A stretch of 64,000 bases of DNA from Hippopus hippopus (lineage: Eukaryota; Mollusca; Bivalvia; Cardiida; Cardiidae), in the NCBI GenBank assembly GCA_946811185.2, contig OX328106.1, forward strand, positions 30,254,426 to 30,318,425, in the 5' to 3' direction. This document shows positions 30,567 to 41,699 of the stretch, piece after piece. Position numbers and translations under genes: made by a program. Under the pieces are notes generated by a model. The model was not told the origin of the DNA. It did not search any database and saw nothing but the letters and a program-made list of their open reading frames with translations. Position 1 is the first letter of the stretch, and the number at the start of each line of letters is the position of its first letter.

Positions 30567-31057
30567 TTAACACTTTACCAAACTTTGACAGTCCCATTAT
30601 TTTAACAACCCCGTTGCCCGGCCGAGTAGCTCAGTTGTTAGTTAGCGTATCTGACTCTTGACCTGGTGGTTTTGACTTTGATACCCGGTTGAGGCAAACT
30701 TTCTTTACGGTGATTTTTTGCCTCTCACCTCTGATGCATGTGAGAAAGTAGTCAGTGACTTGGAAAGAAACTTGTGTCAGTACTGGTGTGAGAAAGCCAG
30801 GAAACACATGCGTAGGTGATATGATCCAAGCTGTTAAAACGGCATAAAACTCCAATTCAATCAATCAGTCAATAACAACCCTGTTAGAGGGCTATTGAAA
30901 ACATAGTGGGAAAAGGAGAAAATGTATAACATGTATTTTCTTCTCTTTACAACGTTTGGTACTGTTTCAAAAACATTTCTTGGCACTGGCGCCAATTTTA
31001 CTTTGTTGTCTGCAAAAACCTTCAATATGGGGTGTGTTTCAAACTTTGTAAAGATTA
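30567..31057 (+). mobile_element. P-MITE split by a SINE, diverged
   Basis: Left part TTAACACTTTACCAAAC; right part from 30874 with GAAAACATAGTGGGAAAAGG and GAAAATGTATAACATG at the hairpin, then TTTTACTTTGTTGTCTGC. The end is uncertain. Confidence 0.75.
30616..30873 (+). mobile_element. SINE-1 copy with target duplication
   Basis: tRNA head GCCGAGTAGCTCAGTTG, B-box-like TTTGATACCCGG, then GAGAAAGTAGTCAGTGACTT, AGCCAGGAAACACATGCG and CAATTCAATCAATCAG. It is flanked by AACAACCCCGTT (30604) and AACAACCCTGTT (30874). Confidence 0.92.
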
Positions 31058-31164
31058 CAAGTAATTAATTATTTTATGCTAAGTTAGAGTTTTAATGGTA
31101 TGCTTATTTATTGTGAATTTATTTGGCTGATAAATTTTCATTTAATTTGTTGTTTTTTTCTCTT

Positions 31165-31757
31165 ATTAGCTCACATGAGCTTTTGTGATCGTGCTGTGTC
31201 CGGCGTCCGTTGTGCAGTCATCAACATTTACCTTGTGTGCACTCTAGAGGCCACATTTTCAGTCAGATACTCATGGTACTTGGTCAGGATGTTAGTCTTA
31301 ATAAAATGTCGAACATGTATAAAATTGAGTCATGTGGGGTCAAAAAATAGGTCACCAGGGCAAATTTTAGAAAAGCCTTTGTGTGCACCATAGAGGCCAC
31401 ATTGTCAGCGTGATACGAAACTAGGTCAGAAAGGTTACCTTGATGATATCCCAGACAAATTTGAAATTGGTTTATGTCGGATCAAAAAGTAGGTCAGTGG
31501 GCCATATCTTTGAAAACCTTGTGTGCAGTCTGTAGGCCACATTTCAGCCTAATACTCCTGAAGCTTGGTCAGAATGTTTGTCCTGTTGATAATCAGATTT
31601 TTCTTGGACAAGTTTGAAATTGGGTCACTTGAGATAAAAAGGTAGATCACTTCACTCATGTGTTTTACATCATTGAAATCACGATCTCTTTAGCTTTATC
31701 AGCTCTAGATGACTTTCCTCAGGTGAGGTCTTTAGGGTAAATGGCGCTCTTGTAGAT
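31165..31757 (+). repeat. tandem-repeat element, ~175-bp units
   Basis: Head TTAGCTCACATGAGC (inverted repeat), then units with CCTTGTGTGCACTCTAGAGG, CACATTTTCAGTCAGATACT and ATTGGGTCA..TGAGATAAAAAG-type phrases. Tail GGTGAGGTCTTTAGGG..CTCTTGT. Confidence 0.8.
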
Positions 31758-31877
31758 AATATGCAATGTTCTTTACATTAAAGTCTATTGTGGGTGCTTT
31801 CAAAGTGGGGCAATCTGTGTGAAGTAAAGTGTATCTGAAGGGTAATGGACTATTAGTGCAACAGAAGGTTTCAGTCT

Positions 31878-32330
31878 TTTTAGCCCACCTGGACTAGGTT
31901 CAGGAGGATCTATTGCACTGCCACCGGCGTTGGAGAGGGCATCCACATCCATAAAAATTTTTTTATCAGCCTACATTTTTCTAACACTGTAATGGATTTG
32001 ATTCATGTATCGTATGATAATAGATACAGATCCATCATTTCTTTCATCGATACCCATGTCCACGCCCATATTAAGCTCAAGGTCATAGATCTAGACTTTG
32101 ATACTTTACATCCATGTTTTATGTTAAAGTTTATGAAGATCTCGTATTTTCCAAACTAAATGATGGATTTGGTTCATACAATGGCATAATAACAAATACA
32201 TGTCCGATGTGCCATTGAGCCATAACCGTGCGAATGATCTTAAGGTCAGGGTCAATGATTTTGAAATGTCTTGTTAAAATTTTTCAAGAGCACCTATTTT
32301 CCAGACTGAATGATTGATTTGGTTCATGAT

Positions 32331-32378
<48 letters not shown>

Positions 32379-32720
32379 GTGTTGTGTGCGCCTGTGTGTG
32401 TGCGTTTTGAAAATTTATGAATTACCTAAAAAGGACATTTTGCATACAGTAATGTTTGTGAATTCAAGACACTCGTTATATGTTGATACTTTTGGTAAAA
32501 TATGCAAACGGAAAAGTCACAAAATTTTCCATATCGCAAAAAATTCCACTTCCACAATATTTGGTTTGATGACAGATACAGGTCCAAAGTTTCGTTAAGC
32601 AATATTCTAGCAGAGTAGTAGTTCTTCGTGCTATGATGTCAATATCTTGTGCAAAGTTAAAATAAACACTCCTTTGACATTCCATAGTTAATCAGCAGTA
32701 TTTGGCGCCACTCTTGTTTC
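31878..32720 (+). repeat. tandem-repeat element with a TG microsatellite
   Basis: Head TTAGCCCACCTGGACTAGG; units with TGATGGATTTGGTTCAT and ATTTTCCAAACTAAATGATG at about 165-180-bp spacing; tail TTTGGCGCCACTCTTGT. Includes the TG run below. Confidence 0.65.
32330..32402 (+). repeat. (TA)n/(TG)n microsatellite
   Basis: A short TATATA stretch followed by about 17 consecutive TG units and then irregular TG/TGCG sequence to 32402. Confidence 0.97.
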
Positions 32721-34252
32721 TTGCATTACGTTTCGTGAAAATGAAATATTTTAGAAAACGCCATATTTCAAAGTGATTTGTGATATTAAAGCTGTTTCCT
32801 TGGTGAAGTGCGATTTTAATAATATAGATATGATAGAATTTATTTTTTGCACAAAAACACGGGGGATGTGCTGCTTCTTATTAGTATGAATAGCATTGGT
32901 GTGTGGGGTCCTGTTTCTGGTTAATTTGCAGTTGAGAGGCTGTGAAGTCGGCGAACCCACCCAAAGCACGTGCTGGAATTTTGTACTACTATGTCATTTC
33001 GCGGGAAAATGACATCATTGTTACTAAGACCTATACGCTTGGAAATCTTTTAATTTTTTTTATCTCAAATAAAAACAAGAAATGCAGCGAAAGTTATTTT
33101 AGATCAACAAAAATGCAAGAACAGTTGGGCTTGCCCCAATAGGGAAATTCTACTTTGGCTTTAAATGCAATGTTTGCGCATGTCATATTTTTCGAAGATA
33201 AACCTGTCTCCTATGACTCATCACCATCCTGTACAGGATAAATATTAATATGTGGTGCGTAAACTAAATCTCTGCCGCTAAAAAAGTAGCTATAATAGTG
33301 GCTATATACAATACTTTTGTGGAAAAATCTAGCCTGTTTGTCGCTCCAAACTTCCTAAGAATTCAATCATTTTAAACATGAAAAAATAGTTTTAAGAAAT
33401 ACCATTGTATACTGCAAATCTTTGTATACAGTTTCACAATATAGATTTAATGAAAATCAAGATTCGTGCTGGGCTTACCAACAGAAAATATATAACGGGG
33501 CTTCTTCTGAAGCCTATAGGGGTTGTGCTTATAAAAGAATGGTGCATATGTTATATGTTGGCTAACCATAGCTGGGTGGATCGTACCAGGTTGCGTTGTA
33601 TGGAATAAATATATTTAGTTTTGAAATTTGATGAATCAATTGTCATGTTGAAAGGTAGTCCCGTTCTCTATTCAGAATGCACAAAGCAGATAGGTGTGCA
33701 TTTAAATCTTTTGAGCAGAGCTATCTTTTTGTGTACGCACAGTTTCCAAACCTAACTTCATCTGTGAACATAAAACAGTGAATGGTATATGGGCCAGAGG
33801 TGATGATACAGAATACCTGTTTGTCTGTCATTTGTTTTATGTGATAAAATAGAATCTCACATTCGTGTTTATGTATTATCAGTTGTATCAAACACGTTGA
33901 CTAAGATGTATTTGACGCTCACCAAGGCTAGTATCATAGTTTTAGTAAACTCATGTGATAAAATTGATAAAAGGCGTACAGAAACACATATGAAAGATCC
34001 TCTATATAGGAAAGAAGATAACCTTTTTTTTTTTTTGTTTTCATTGAAGTATGAAAACAAAACAATAAAAAAAAAATTAATCACACACTTCGCGGTTTCA
34101 TACAGTGTGATTAGTGTGTTTTTTTTTTTTTTTCGATACCTCCATGAAAACAAAAAAAGTTCACTTCATTCCTTAAATGGTCCTTCAAGCAAACAACACA
34201 ACCGTACAACTAAGATACCTAAGGGAAATAATTCATAGGTTTTATTCCCTTT
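32721..34252. other. non-coding sequence, poly-T/poly-A hairpin at 34.02-34.14 kb
   Basis: No gene. At 34023-34150 runs of T and A and the phrases TTTTCATTGAAGTATGAAAAC and CTCCATGAAAAC give overlapping inverted matches. The rest is unremarkable. Confidence 0.35.
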
Positions 34253-34458
34253 CACTCTTTACAGTAGCGTCGCTTGGATTGAGAAAACTATGACCATCTG
34301 AGCTTTCTGTACGACAAATTAAATGTTAATGAAATTATTTGGATTCGGACGGGTATAAAAGATGTGGAAAATGGTCAAAGTACTGCTTATAAGCAGATTT
34401 TCCTTTCCCTGGTTGTTTTTTAAACTCTCTTTCTCATGGTTAGTTAAAGACGGGGTTA
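34253..34458 (-). mobile_element. P-MITE, strongly diverged
   Basis: CACTCTTTACAGTAGCG, GAGCTTTCTGTACGACAAAT, GACGGGTATAAAAGATG and TCTCATGGTTAGTTAAAGAC preserve the order of the minus-orientation consensus. Confidence 0.6.
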
Positions 34459-34610
34459 ATGTGCACCACAAATTAATCAGGACTGATTCTTAACTTCTAA
34501 TTTCTGAATCAGGAAGAACGAAAACAAAACAAAGCAGTGTCAGGATGTTTGCCCGTTTATTTAAGAAAATAGCTGACAGTGTAGATTCAAGTTCAGATCG
34601 CACGTTTTGT

Positions 34611-34827
34611 TTAACCGTTATCCTGCTAAATAAGTGGAATAAAATTTTTGACCCGATAGTAAAATCCCAAATTTTGCAAAATATATTTCGAGGGTATTTT
34701 TGCAGGACAATATGTCCTTATCGGACAGTGTAGATCAAAGATCAGACTGCACGTTCTGTGCAGTGTGATCTTGATCTACACTGTCCGCTAAAGGTCGGCG
34801 AGTCGCACTTAGCAGCCTAAGGGTTAA
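34611..34827 (-). mobile_element. TTAA hairpin MITE, family B
   Basis: 217 bp from TTAACCGTTATCCTGC to AGCAGCCTAAGGGTTAA. The hairpin at 34728-34790 reads CAGTGTAGATCAAAGATCAG / GTGTGATCTTGATCTACACT. Opposite orientation to the copy at 1275-1488. Confidence 0.88.
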
Positions 34828-35060
34828 AATTGTGTCGAATTTTCATGTGGACTTGTTTGATCTCCGGGCCACTGCAGACATACTTGCAGGCCCATTCATT
34901 TCAGCACTATGCAAGCGTTGCTACCATTAATTGATACCCCGTGGCGTTTATTCACACAAATGAATATGATAGAAAACAATCCTTTTCATGTTCTAAATAG
35001 AGATTGAAAATATTTTTCAAGTACTGCCCTAGATCTCGTCCACATGTATTTTTAGAAACA
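34828..35060. other. non-coding sequence
   Basis: Contains GGGCCACTGCAGACATACTT and GCAGGCCCATTC, which resemble the 38.19-kb phrase GGGCATCTGCAGACGTATTT; possibly another old repeat. Confidence 0.3.
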
Positions 35061-35064
35061 TCAT

Positions 35065-35480
35065 TCAGTTTAGCAAAGCTGCTTTCGAAGAAAACGTTGT
35101 AGTATGGTCAATAGTACTGTCGTCGTCTGCGTGGTCGTCGTCGATGGTGGCGATTGCGCCGTCGAGCAAAAATCTTTGATATTTTATAATATCTCTGTCA
35201 TCGCTGAAGATATTTACTTCAGATTCGGACTAATTGTTAACGATCAAAAGAGGAACCCATACAACAGGGACGGGTAACTATCAAAATGTTTTTGACACAG
35301 TTATGTCCCTTTTTCGACAAAAAAAAAAAATTCACTTACAAGCAATCGAAGCTGAGCGTTGGCATCCTCATGTGATGCTCTTGTTAGAAGCCACCGCTCC
35401 TCGTCCACCTTCCGACGCCGTTCATTTTTCTGACATTTCTTGTTTAAGGCTCATATTACAAAGCTATCACATCGTCCATT
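35065..35480 (+). repeat. interspersed repeat E
   Basis: TTTCGAAGAAAACGTTG, TCGTCGTCTGCGTGG, ATATCTCTGTCATCGC, GATCAAAAGAGGAACCC and AAGCTGAGCGTTGGCATCC in family order. Confidence 0.85.
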
Positions 35481-35640
35481 TTATGGTCGAGGTTGAATTT
35501 GTTACTGACATTTATATTTTTGTTTTCGAGTTCTTTAGTAGCCACAAGTTTTGCTTCAACACTAATAACCCATGTGGTGTAAAACAAATGAAATTGTCTT
35601 TTTTTACAGGTATTAAATGTCGTTTTCAACATTATTTCAG

Positions 35641-35725
35641 CTGATCGCTAAGTATGATTTTGAAGGTCGTGGGTTCGAGTCCCACTAGACGCACTTTTTT
35701 TAGTATTTTTCCCCAGCTAAGGCTA
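35641..35725 (+). mobile_element. SINE-2 tRNA-like head fragment
   Basis: GAAGGTCGTGGGTTCGAGTC is a strong B box. After CCACTAGACGCAC come a T run and CCCCAGCTAAGG. The same 3' context occurs on the minus strand at 39.95 and 48.1 kb. The A-box half is poor, so this is not a tRNA gene. Confidence 0.6.
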
Positions 35726-35879
35726 AACGGCCACGTCTTTGTGATCTTTCCTTGCAAAAGATAAACTTTCTCCGTTCAAAATTTGTTTTAGTCAAAATCT
35801 TGTCTATTACCCAAATGCCAAAGTAATAAAAAAATGAATTTTTATCAATCGTTAAAACCCCCAATTGGGGTTCGCCAAA

Positions 35880-35975
35880 AACTCTCACAATACTGGACAC
35901 GTTCTGTGCAGTCTGGTCTTGATCTACACTGTCCGCAGAAACGTTTTGAATTGCAAGTAGCAGCCCAAGGGTTAA
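35880..35975 (-). mobile_element. family B MITE fragment
   Basis: ACGTTCTGTGCAGTCTGGTC, TTGATCTACACTGTCCGC and AGTAGCAGCCCAAGGGTTAA: right half of a family B element. Confidence 0.75.
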
Positions 35976-36309
35976 AGTATTAAAAAAACTCATAAATAAC
36001 CTCTTTTTGGGCTAAATGGGCTTGCCAGATTCTTAATGGCCACTCCATCAATTGGTAATAAAACGAGTGAGAAATCGACCGGCCATTTCGTTTACTAAAG
36101 TATTTCTTATTTTAATAATCGGCGCGAACAATATGGTTGTTTATATATCATAGTTATCATATTTTGATTTGACAAATATGGGCGAAAACACTTATTTGCG
36201 ACCATTATTTATGGGGCCAATAAACAACCCCCACATCTCAAAGGGCACGTCCGGAAAACCACTGATATATGAAATGTCTTTTATTTTCAACAACTTCTTC
36301 TTTACCCCT

Positions 36310-36531
36310 AACATTTTAATTGGAAAAAAAAAAGTTCGGACTGAAAGCATGTGCAGAAGACAAATTAAATGTGGCTGAATTAATGAAATTCGTTAATGGA
36401 AGGTTAGAAAACAATGTGGGAAAAAGAGAAAATGCTGTATACCAGCATTTTCTCCTTTTTCCAACAATATTTTCAAAAGCTTTCTTTTTCTAAGGATCGG
36501 TAAATCTCGGGATTAATTGGTATAAGTTTAA
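36310..36531 (-). mobile_element. P-MITE, diverged outer arms
   Basis: GGACTGAAAGCATGTGCAG, GGAGGTTAGAAAAC-type sequence, hairpin GAGAAAATGCTGTATACCAG and end ATTGGTATAAGTTTAA. Confidence 0.85.
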
Positions 36532-36611
36532 GATTTTCTCTGCCATAAGATATGTTGTAAATTGAATTTTTCTAATGCACGATTTTAAACCTGAACCATA
36601 ACACTAAATAT

Positions 36612-36843
36612 AGGGATCGTGAGTGGCTCGGTAGTAAAGTGTCAAACTGATAACCTCGAGGCTGCTGGCTCGAGCCTCTATGGAAGCACTCTTTTTTCAT
36701 TGAATTATCCATGGACAAGAAACTTCTGAGTCCTAGCTAAGTACTAGTGAAGCCCAGGACATACATGAACATGTGAGCTGTTGCCGTGATATGACTAGGA
36801 TAATGTTGAAAGCAGCGTAAAACACCATTTAATTCATCAACCG
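36612..36843 (+). mobile_element. SINE-1b copy
   Basis: GTGAGTGGCTCGGTAGTAAA head, CTGGCTCGAGCC B-box-like, GAAGCCCAGGACATACATG, GCCGTGATATGACTAGG and TAAAACACCATTTAATTC; collinear with 2493-2735. Confidence 0.85.
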
Positions 36844-36869
36844 CAGTATATGAACGATTTTCTTGTCAA

Positions 36870-37430
36870 AAGTTTAGCTAAGACTTAGTACAGTCTGTAA
36901 AGTTTAAGATTATGATCTACGCTGTCCGGATTTAAGCTCCTTTTGTCGTTGAAAGATTTGAAACACTGCGTAAAAATTAACTGCATTTTGTTGGATGGTG
37001 TAAATGGGTAGATCAAAGATCAGCCAACCTTGGACGTGGTAATCTGATTTTAGATTTACACTTTCTGAAATACTGAGCCCCGTAAATTTTATGTTTCACA
37101 TTTTCTTTCATTTCATTATGACGAAATATTTTTTTTTTCAATCAAACGAAATAAAAATTCATTGTACAGAAATCGAAACGCTGTTTCGAGATAATGAAAT
37201 AGGTATGTTAAGAAAATTCGTCACTTTTCGGCCGCTATGAATCGACTGCACGTAAAGGTAAGATTACCTGTATTTCGTTTTATCGAAACAAGATTTCGTT
37301 AAAACGAATCATTTCTTTTTCGTTAAAACGAATTATTATTTCATATTATCGAACAACTATTTCGAGATAACGAATTAGCAAAAGTATTTTTATAAATGGT
37401 CGTAAAGGTATTTCTAACTTTCTAAGCACC
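36870..37430. other. old B-type relics, then CGAAAT-rich element
   Basis: 36880-37075 holds two decayed GATCTACGCTGTCC-type hairpin relics. 37125-37375 repeats phrases such as TTTCGTTAAAACGAAT and TTTCGAGATAATGAA in both orientations, which suggests a MITE built of short inverted TTTCG/CGAAA motifs. No gene. Confidence 0.45.
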
Positions 37431-37435
37431 GTATG

Positions 37436-37597
37436 CTAAAACAGGGTCTTTGGCAGGCGATATAGACCAAGATCAGACTACACATGTTTAATCCAGCTCT
37501 GTTTTTATTATGATAAACGATCTTTCTGAGTTGCAGTGGATTGTATTTTCAGCCGTCGAAAGAGGTCGAGATTGTAAATTTGGCGCTGAAAGAGTTA
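37436..37597 (+). mobile_element. TTAA hairpin MITE, family C, 5' end lost
   Basis: TATAGACCAAGATCAGACTA, CAGCCGTCGAAAGAGGTCGA and GGCGCTGAAAGAGTTAA match 43953-44164 and 63510-63725. Confidence 0.75.
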
Positions 37598-38630
37598 AAG
37601 GTATACATTTCTTCTCTCAAACAAAGATAAGAGAAGTGGAGGGTGTAGAGGAAGATCAGACGGCACGAATGTGATGTCTGATCTTGCTCTACACTATCCA
37701 CAACATACACCCAAAGCTCTATATAACACGATAAGGGTAAATCTACCCTAATCTGTGTTTATTATCGTTTTATGGGTTTTAATTATGACCATTAATATTT
37801 CAAAAACGGGCTACTAATGTATGCTGATAACTTTTGTCCCCCTCCCCAAACGGTGAGTATCCCACTAATTCTTCTGTCAATTGAAACCGATTTCTGCAAA
37901 AACAGCTATTTACGCCCCTTTAGTCGACTGCGTTTGAAAAGAATTGTGACCAGAAGAATCTTTAATCGACCCTTGTTGTTGAACATGTAACATTCCCACA
38001 AGTCTTTGTGAAACTCTGGCCGGAAACCTTACTATAATTAAAGAGGCTACGTAGCCCACAAAGGAACAACCACCGAAAACTTTTTTTCTGGCTAAGGTGG
38101 ATGCGCTGGTTTTTGACCTACTTTTTAGCATTATATTCAAATGAATAAATGGATGTTTGCGATTGGTCCAAAATAAGGGCTTGTTTATTCTGCGGGCATC
38201 TGCAGACGTATTTGCGGGCAATTTCATGCTGTAAATCTTTTAAAGAATATTTCTTATTTCCCTTACATTTGTATGTCTTCTTTATAGTTTACCAGCTATC
38301 GGCTTACATATTTCAGTAATGAATCATTTTTGAAGTTTTGTGAGATTTTAAAAATCGGACAAGCCCCCTTTAAGTTGATTCAATCAAAATATCTAATATA
38401 CTTCTCATAAAACTGAACATTAATGCCATAGGACTGCACACGAGCACTAATTTGTGGCTTAATTAGAAACAAGCTCTTCATTTATTTTCCATTAAATAGT
38501 GATGGCTGGCGAATTAGCGTAATTTGTTCCGTGTTATAGAAAGAACTCTGTAAACTTGTATAAATCTTTTCCCTCTAAAAATATCATCTACTTATTGAAT
38601 GGCCTACTAGCAGCCGAACGTAAATGATTG
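37598..38630. other. non-coding sequence
   Basis: A family B/C-type hairpin (GGAAGATCAGACGGCAC / GATGTCTGATCTTGCTC) lies at 37650-37692. The rest shows no coding signal or known repeat. Confidence 0.35.
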
Positions 38631-38632
38631 GG

Positions 38633-38816
38633 GCTCTCATTCACCAACCATTCTAAAGAAACTTCTCAGTCTTATTCTCTCATTTTTGAATGTAACACAA
38701 TTTCTGATTGGCTAAACCAAATGGTTTAGCCAATCAGAAGTTGTATTACATTCAAATTTAGAAAATTCTGCAGAGTAAGACTGAGAACGTTCTTAAGAAA
38801 GGTTGGTAAATACGGC
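38633..38816. mobile_element. near-perfect hairpin MITE
   Basis: 184 bp reading CCAACCATTCTAAAG ... CTTAAGAAAGGTTGG. Arms pair almost throughout; the centre ATTGGCTAAACC / GGTTTAGCCAAT (38709-38736) is perfect and contains two CCAAT motifs facing each other. No TTAA ends. Confidence 0.85.
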
Positions 38817-39429
38817 CACGGGTATTAAATTGCAAGCAACTTCAAACAATTAAAAGTATGGATATTACTATTGGTCTGACAGTGTGTCACACAACATTTC
38901 TGTAAAAGTTCCAGTCGCTGTAATTGTGTATAGAATAATGCTAAAAACTTTTGTTTCTTTATTTCAATTTTATTATCTTCGAGGAATTATTGAAAAAAAA
39001 AAAACCATTTACGAAAGTCAGAATTAGATACTTTACATGTTCTATTCTGATAAGCAACAGACGGCACTGTGTATCCAAGATTAGACAGCACTGTGTGTAA
39101 GATCAGCATTACAATATTAGCATTCCTATGAAATGACACATAGGCTCAAAATGACCTTGTGTTGTTAAAATATTGGTGTTGTTAATATTGTTGTACTTTT
39201 AACACTAAGTATGTCACCGTAATAAAAGATCCTTCCTTCTTCAACCGTTAGCGAGGAAATAATCGCGATCGTAATGACTCTTGCAGTCTTTTTTAATGTT
39301 AGCCTAGCCAGTATTAGGACTCGCAACTCGAAATTTAGTCTGCCGTTACAGAAATCCAGGGACGTTTAGATAGAGGGGCAGAATCACATGAGTCGTTAAA
39401 GTATTACATATAACTTTTCACGCATTTCA
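38817..39429. other. non-coding sequence
   Basis: No gene. Short AATATTG(T/G)-type repeats at 39160-39200. A relic CCAAGATTAGACAGCAC lies at about 39075. Confidence 0.3.
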
Positions 39430-39696
39430 TATGGCCTGCAACACGCGAAAAGGGACATTCGGACATTTGCGTAAAGTGTCGTCTCGGATCAGCCTGCGCA
39501 GTCTGCGCAGGCTGATCCGAAACGATACTTTCCGTTTTTATGTAGTTTTCTGTTTCACGCAAGTCTACTGTAGCACAAAATCTAATGTAGTCGTAAAGTG
39601 CCGTCTCGGATTAGCCTGCGCGGACTGCGCAGGCTGATCCGAGACGACACTATACGCAAATGTCCGAATGCCCCTTTTCGCGTGTTGCAAGCCATA
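39430..39696. repeat. family 3 element, best copy
   Basis: 267 bp. Ends TATGGCCTGCAACACGCG / CGCGTGTTGCAAGCCATA; inner palindromes GCCTGCGCAGTCTGCGCAGG (39492) and GCCTGCGCGGACTGCGCAGG (39615). Internal frames are artefacts of this structure. Confidence 0.93.
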
Positions 39697-39939
39697 TAAC
39701 ATTGTTACAAGCCAGAACATTCCAGACCATGGCTTTAATAACCAGGCACGTGTTAGCACGAGTAGTAATTTCATCATATTAAAGGGGCATTAAACCAGAT
39801 GTTGACCTTTTTTTTTTTAAGGGGGAGGGGAAGAAAGTTTATACAAGAAAATTATAATGTAAAATCATATATATATGACTGTAACGATTAGTTGGGGGGG
39901 GGGGGGAACTAAGGAAAATGCTGGGAAAAAAAACAACTT

Positions 39940-40025
39940 TTTCTCCAGTGGGACTCGAACCCACGACTTTCAAAACTATAGTTGGCGTCTCGATGAGTTG
40001 AGCTATCGGGGCAAATGACAAACAT
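39940..40025 (-). mobile_element. SINE-2 tRNA-like head
   Basis: Minus strand: GCCCCGATAGCTCAACTC (A box), GTCGTGGGTTCGAGTCCCAC (B box and T arm), then GGAGAAAAAGTTG and CCAGCATTTTCCTTAG. The acceptor arms do not pair, so it is SINE-derived rather than a tRNA gene. Confidence 0.65.
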
Positions 40026-40285
40026 CATGTGTTAGAATATATTTATTCTTGGTTATGAAATATCGGCTCTACCGTTACAAACGGAATAGGAAATGTTATG
40101 ATAAAAAAAACCTCGGTAATTCCCCGAGTTTTTTTCCAAGTATTTCTTTCTTTGTTTCCAAAGTCATTTGTGTTCACGCATGAAAATTGACAGTCTTTGG
40201 TAGGTTTAAGATTTTCTGAAAAAAAAAAAAAACAACTTCAGTAAGAAATCTAGTTTAATGCCCCTTTTACGTCTTTTATACAAAT
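40026..40285. other. non-coding sequence
   Basis: ATTTATTCTTGGTTATGAAA and ATCGGCTCTACCGTTACAA recur in related form at 48713-48760, marking another low-copy repeat. Confidence 0.4.
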
Positions 40286-40289
40286 ACGA

Positions 40290-40395
40290 GGTAATCCGTT
40301 CCTGCCGTAGAAGAGATTTTAAAAATATTATGAGAAAGGGAAAAATTGCTTGTTACCAGCAATTGCTTCCTATCTCACTATCATTTCAGTATCAT
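40290..40395 (+). mobile_element. P-MITE fragment
   Basis: ATTATGAGAAAGGGAAAAA and TTGCTTGTTACCAGCAATTG keep the hairpin centre; ends are lost. Confidence 0.55.
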
Positions 40396-40576
40396 TTGTA
40401 TGAGATTATTTCCTATCTCTAAAATATTTCCTTGTATCCTTGTAATACGAAGTCTATAAATAATATGATCTCCAGCTATGACGCACCATTATCTCTATGT
40501 ATACTGGAAGTATTAAAACAAATTGCGACAAAATTAGAAATTAAATTTGTGTTTGGACACTTTTGTCCTTAACATT

Positions 40577-40832
40577 AATGGCCTGAAACATGCGAAAAGG
40601 GGCATTCGGACATTTGCGTAAAGTGTCGTCCCGGATCAGCTTGCGCAGTCTGATCCGAAACGACACTTTCCGTTTTGATATAATTTTCTGTTTTTGCGCA
40701 TGTATAATGTAGGACAAATCTAATGTAGTCGTATAGTGCCGTCTCGGATTAGCCTGCGCGTACTGCGCAAGCTGATCCGAAACGACATTCTACGCAAATG
40801 TCCGAATGCCCCTTTTCGCGTGTTGTAAGCCA
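40577..40832. repeat. family 3 element
   Basis: TGGCCTGAAACATGCGAAAA to CGCGTGTTGTAAGCCA; the first inner palindrome is shortened (GATCAGCTTGCGCAGTCTGA). Confidence 0.9.
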
Positions 40833-41220
40833 ATTTTATGATTGGGCTAAATTTTCAACAAAATCACAGAGCTAAGAAAATAGGTCAGAACAAGAATATC
40901 AGTAGATTGCCTTTTTAATGGCTGTTACACAGGTTACAACTACGATAATTGAAAAAGATAGACTATACAAGTATACATTTGGTCCCTGTTTTCTCCTAAG
41001 GCAATGATAAAGGTTAAGGATCCAGTTGCCAGTTGTGTTCGGAAGTTCTGGCTTTCGTTTTGGTAATCTACTACCTAATTACGGTCGAAAGTTAAGACGG
41101 TAGGCAAGGGAGCGAGACTCCGGATACTTATTCTTTACTTGCTTAATGAACTGACTCAATATTTCCAGTGAATACTGAAGAAAAAAAAAAACAAACGAAA
41201 CATAGCGTTTTTAAATTTCT
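40833..41220. other. non-coding sequence
   Basis: No feature recognised. Confidence 0.3.
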
Positions 41221-41221
41221 T

Positions 41222-41342
41222 TTCCTTGCACGGTATCGGACAGTGTAGATCAAAGATTAGGCTGTTCGCCCTGAGCAGCCTAACCTTTGTTTACAATCTC
41301 TGCAAAAGTGCATCGAGTCGCGCTTAGGAGCGACAGGGTTAA
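41222..41342 (-). mobile_element. family B MITE, right half
   Basis: ATCGGACAGTGTAGATCAAA, a variant inner hairpin with GGCTGTTCGCCCTGAGCAGC, and GAGTCGCGCTTAGGAGCG, ending AGGGTTAA. Confidence 0.8.
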
Positions 41343-41446
41343 AGAAACCTTATGCTTTGGAAACAAACCTCTTTTTTTCCTTTAAGTTAATTGGAGAAAT
41401 TTGTTAGAAGATATTGAAAGAAAACGTCTGTTTCCCCCCAAATATA

Positions 41447-41494
41447 TGAGCCATGCTCTGCGAAAAGGGGGCTTAATGCATCTGCGAAAAGTAG
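41447..41494 (-). repeat. family 2 terminal fragment
   Basis: TGAGCCATGCTCTGCGAAAA, GGGGGCTTAATGCATCTGCG; only one terminus is present. Confidence 0.8.
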
Positions 41495-41496
41495 GT

Positions 41497-41687
41497 GGGA
41501 TTTTGGCCCTTTCAGATTCATTTGAGATGTAGTCTTGCTTGCATTTGTCTTACTAATCTTTAAAGCATCCAGTATTTCTACAAGGTCATGGGGCAGTTGT
41601 ACCATCTCCGAATAATTCTTGGCAGAACACTTGGTAAAGGCCATTTCAATGACCCAGAACGGTTCCAGTTCAAACAGTGAAAAGTAC
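41497..41687 (-). pseudogene. unidentified coding-like fragment
   Basis: The minus-strand frame reads ITLYFSLFELEPFWVIEMAF, then TKCSAKNYSEMVQLPHDLVE, ILDALKISKTNASK, and stays open until it runs into the family 2 terminus. Composition looks more protein-like than other random frames here, with an amphipathic helix-like second half. There is no clear start, splice site or family I recognise. It could be a broken exon, a piece of a mobile element, or chance. Confidence 0.25.
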
Positions 41688-41699
41688 AGGGTAATTCAT

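Noticed and set aside
32314..32598. 94-codon frame rich in Cys and Val
   Set aside because: Produced by the TG microsatellite.
33869..34238. Frames of 94 and 113 codons on opposite strands
   Set aside because: They overlap poly-A/poly-T tracts and translate mostly to Lys/Phe runs.
39430..39696. Open frame of 68 codons inside family 3 (and its relatives at 22.7, 40.6 and 48.4 kb)
   Set aside because: The frame arises from the palindromic repeat sequence; it differs in length and start between copies and has no family resemblance.
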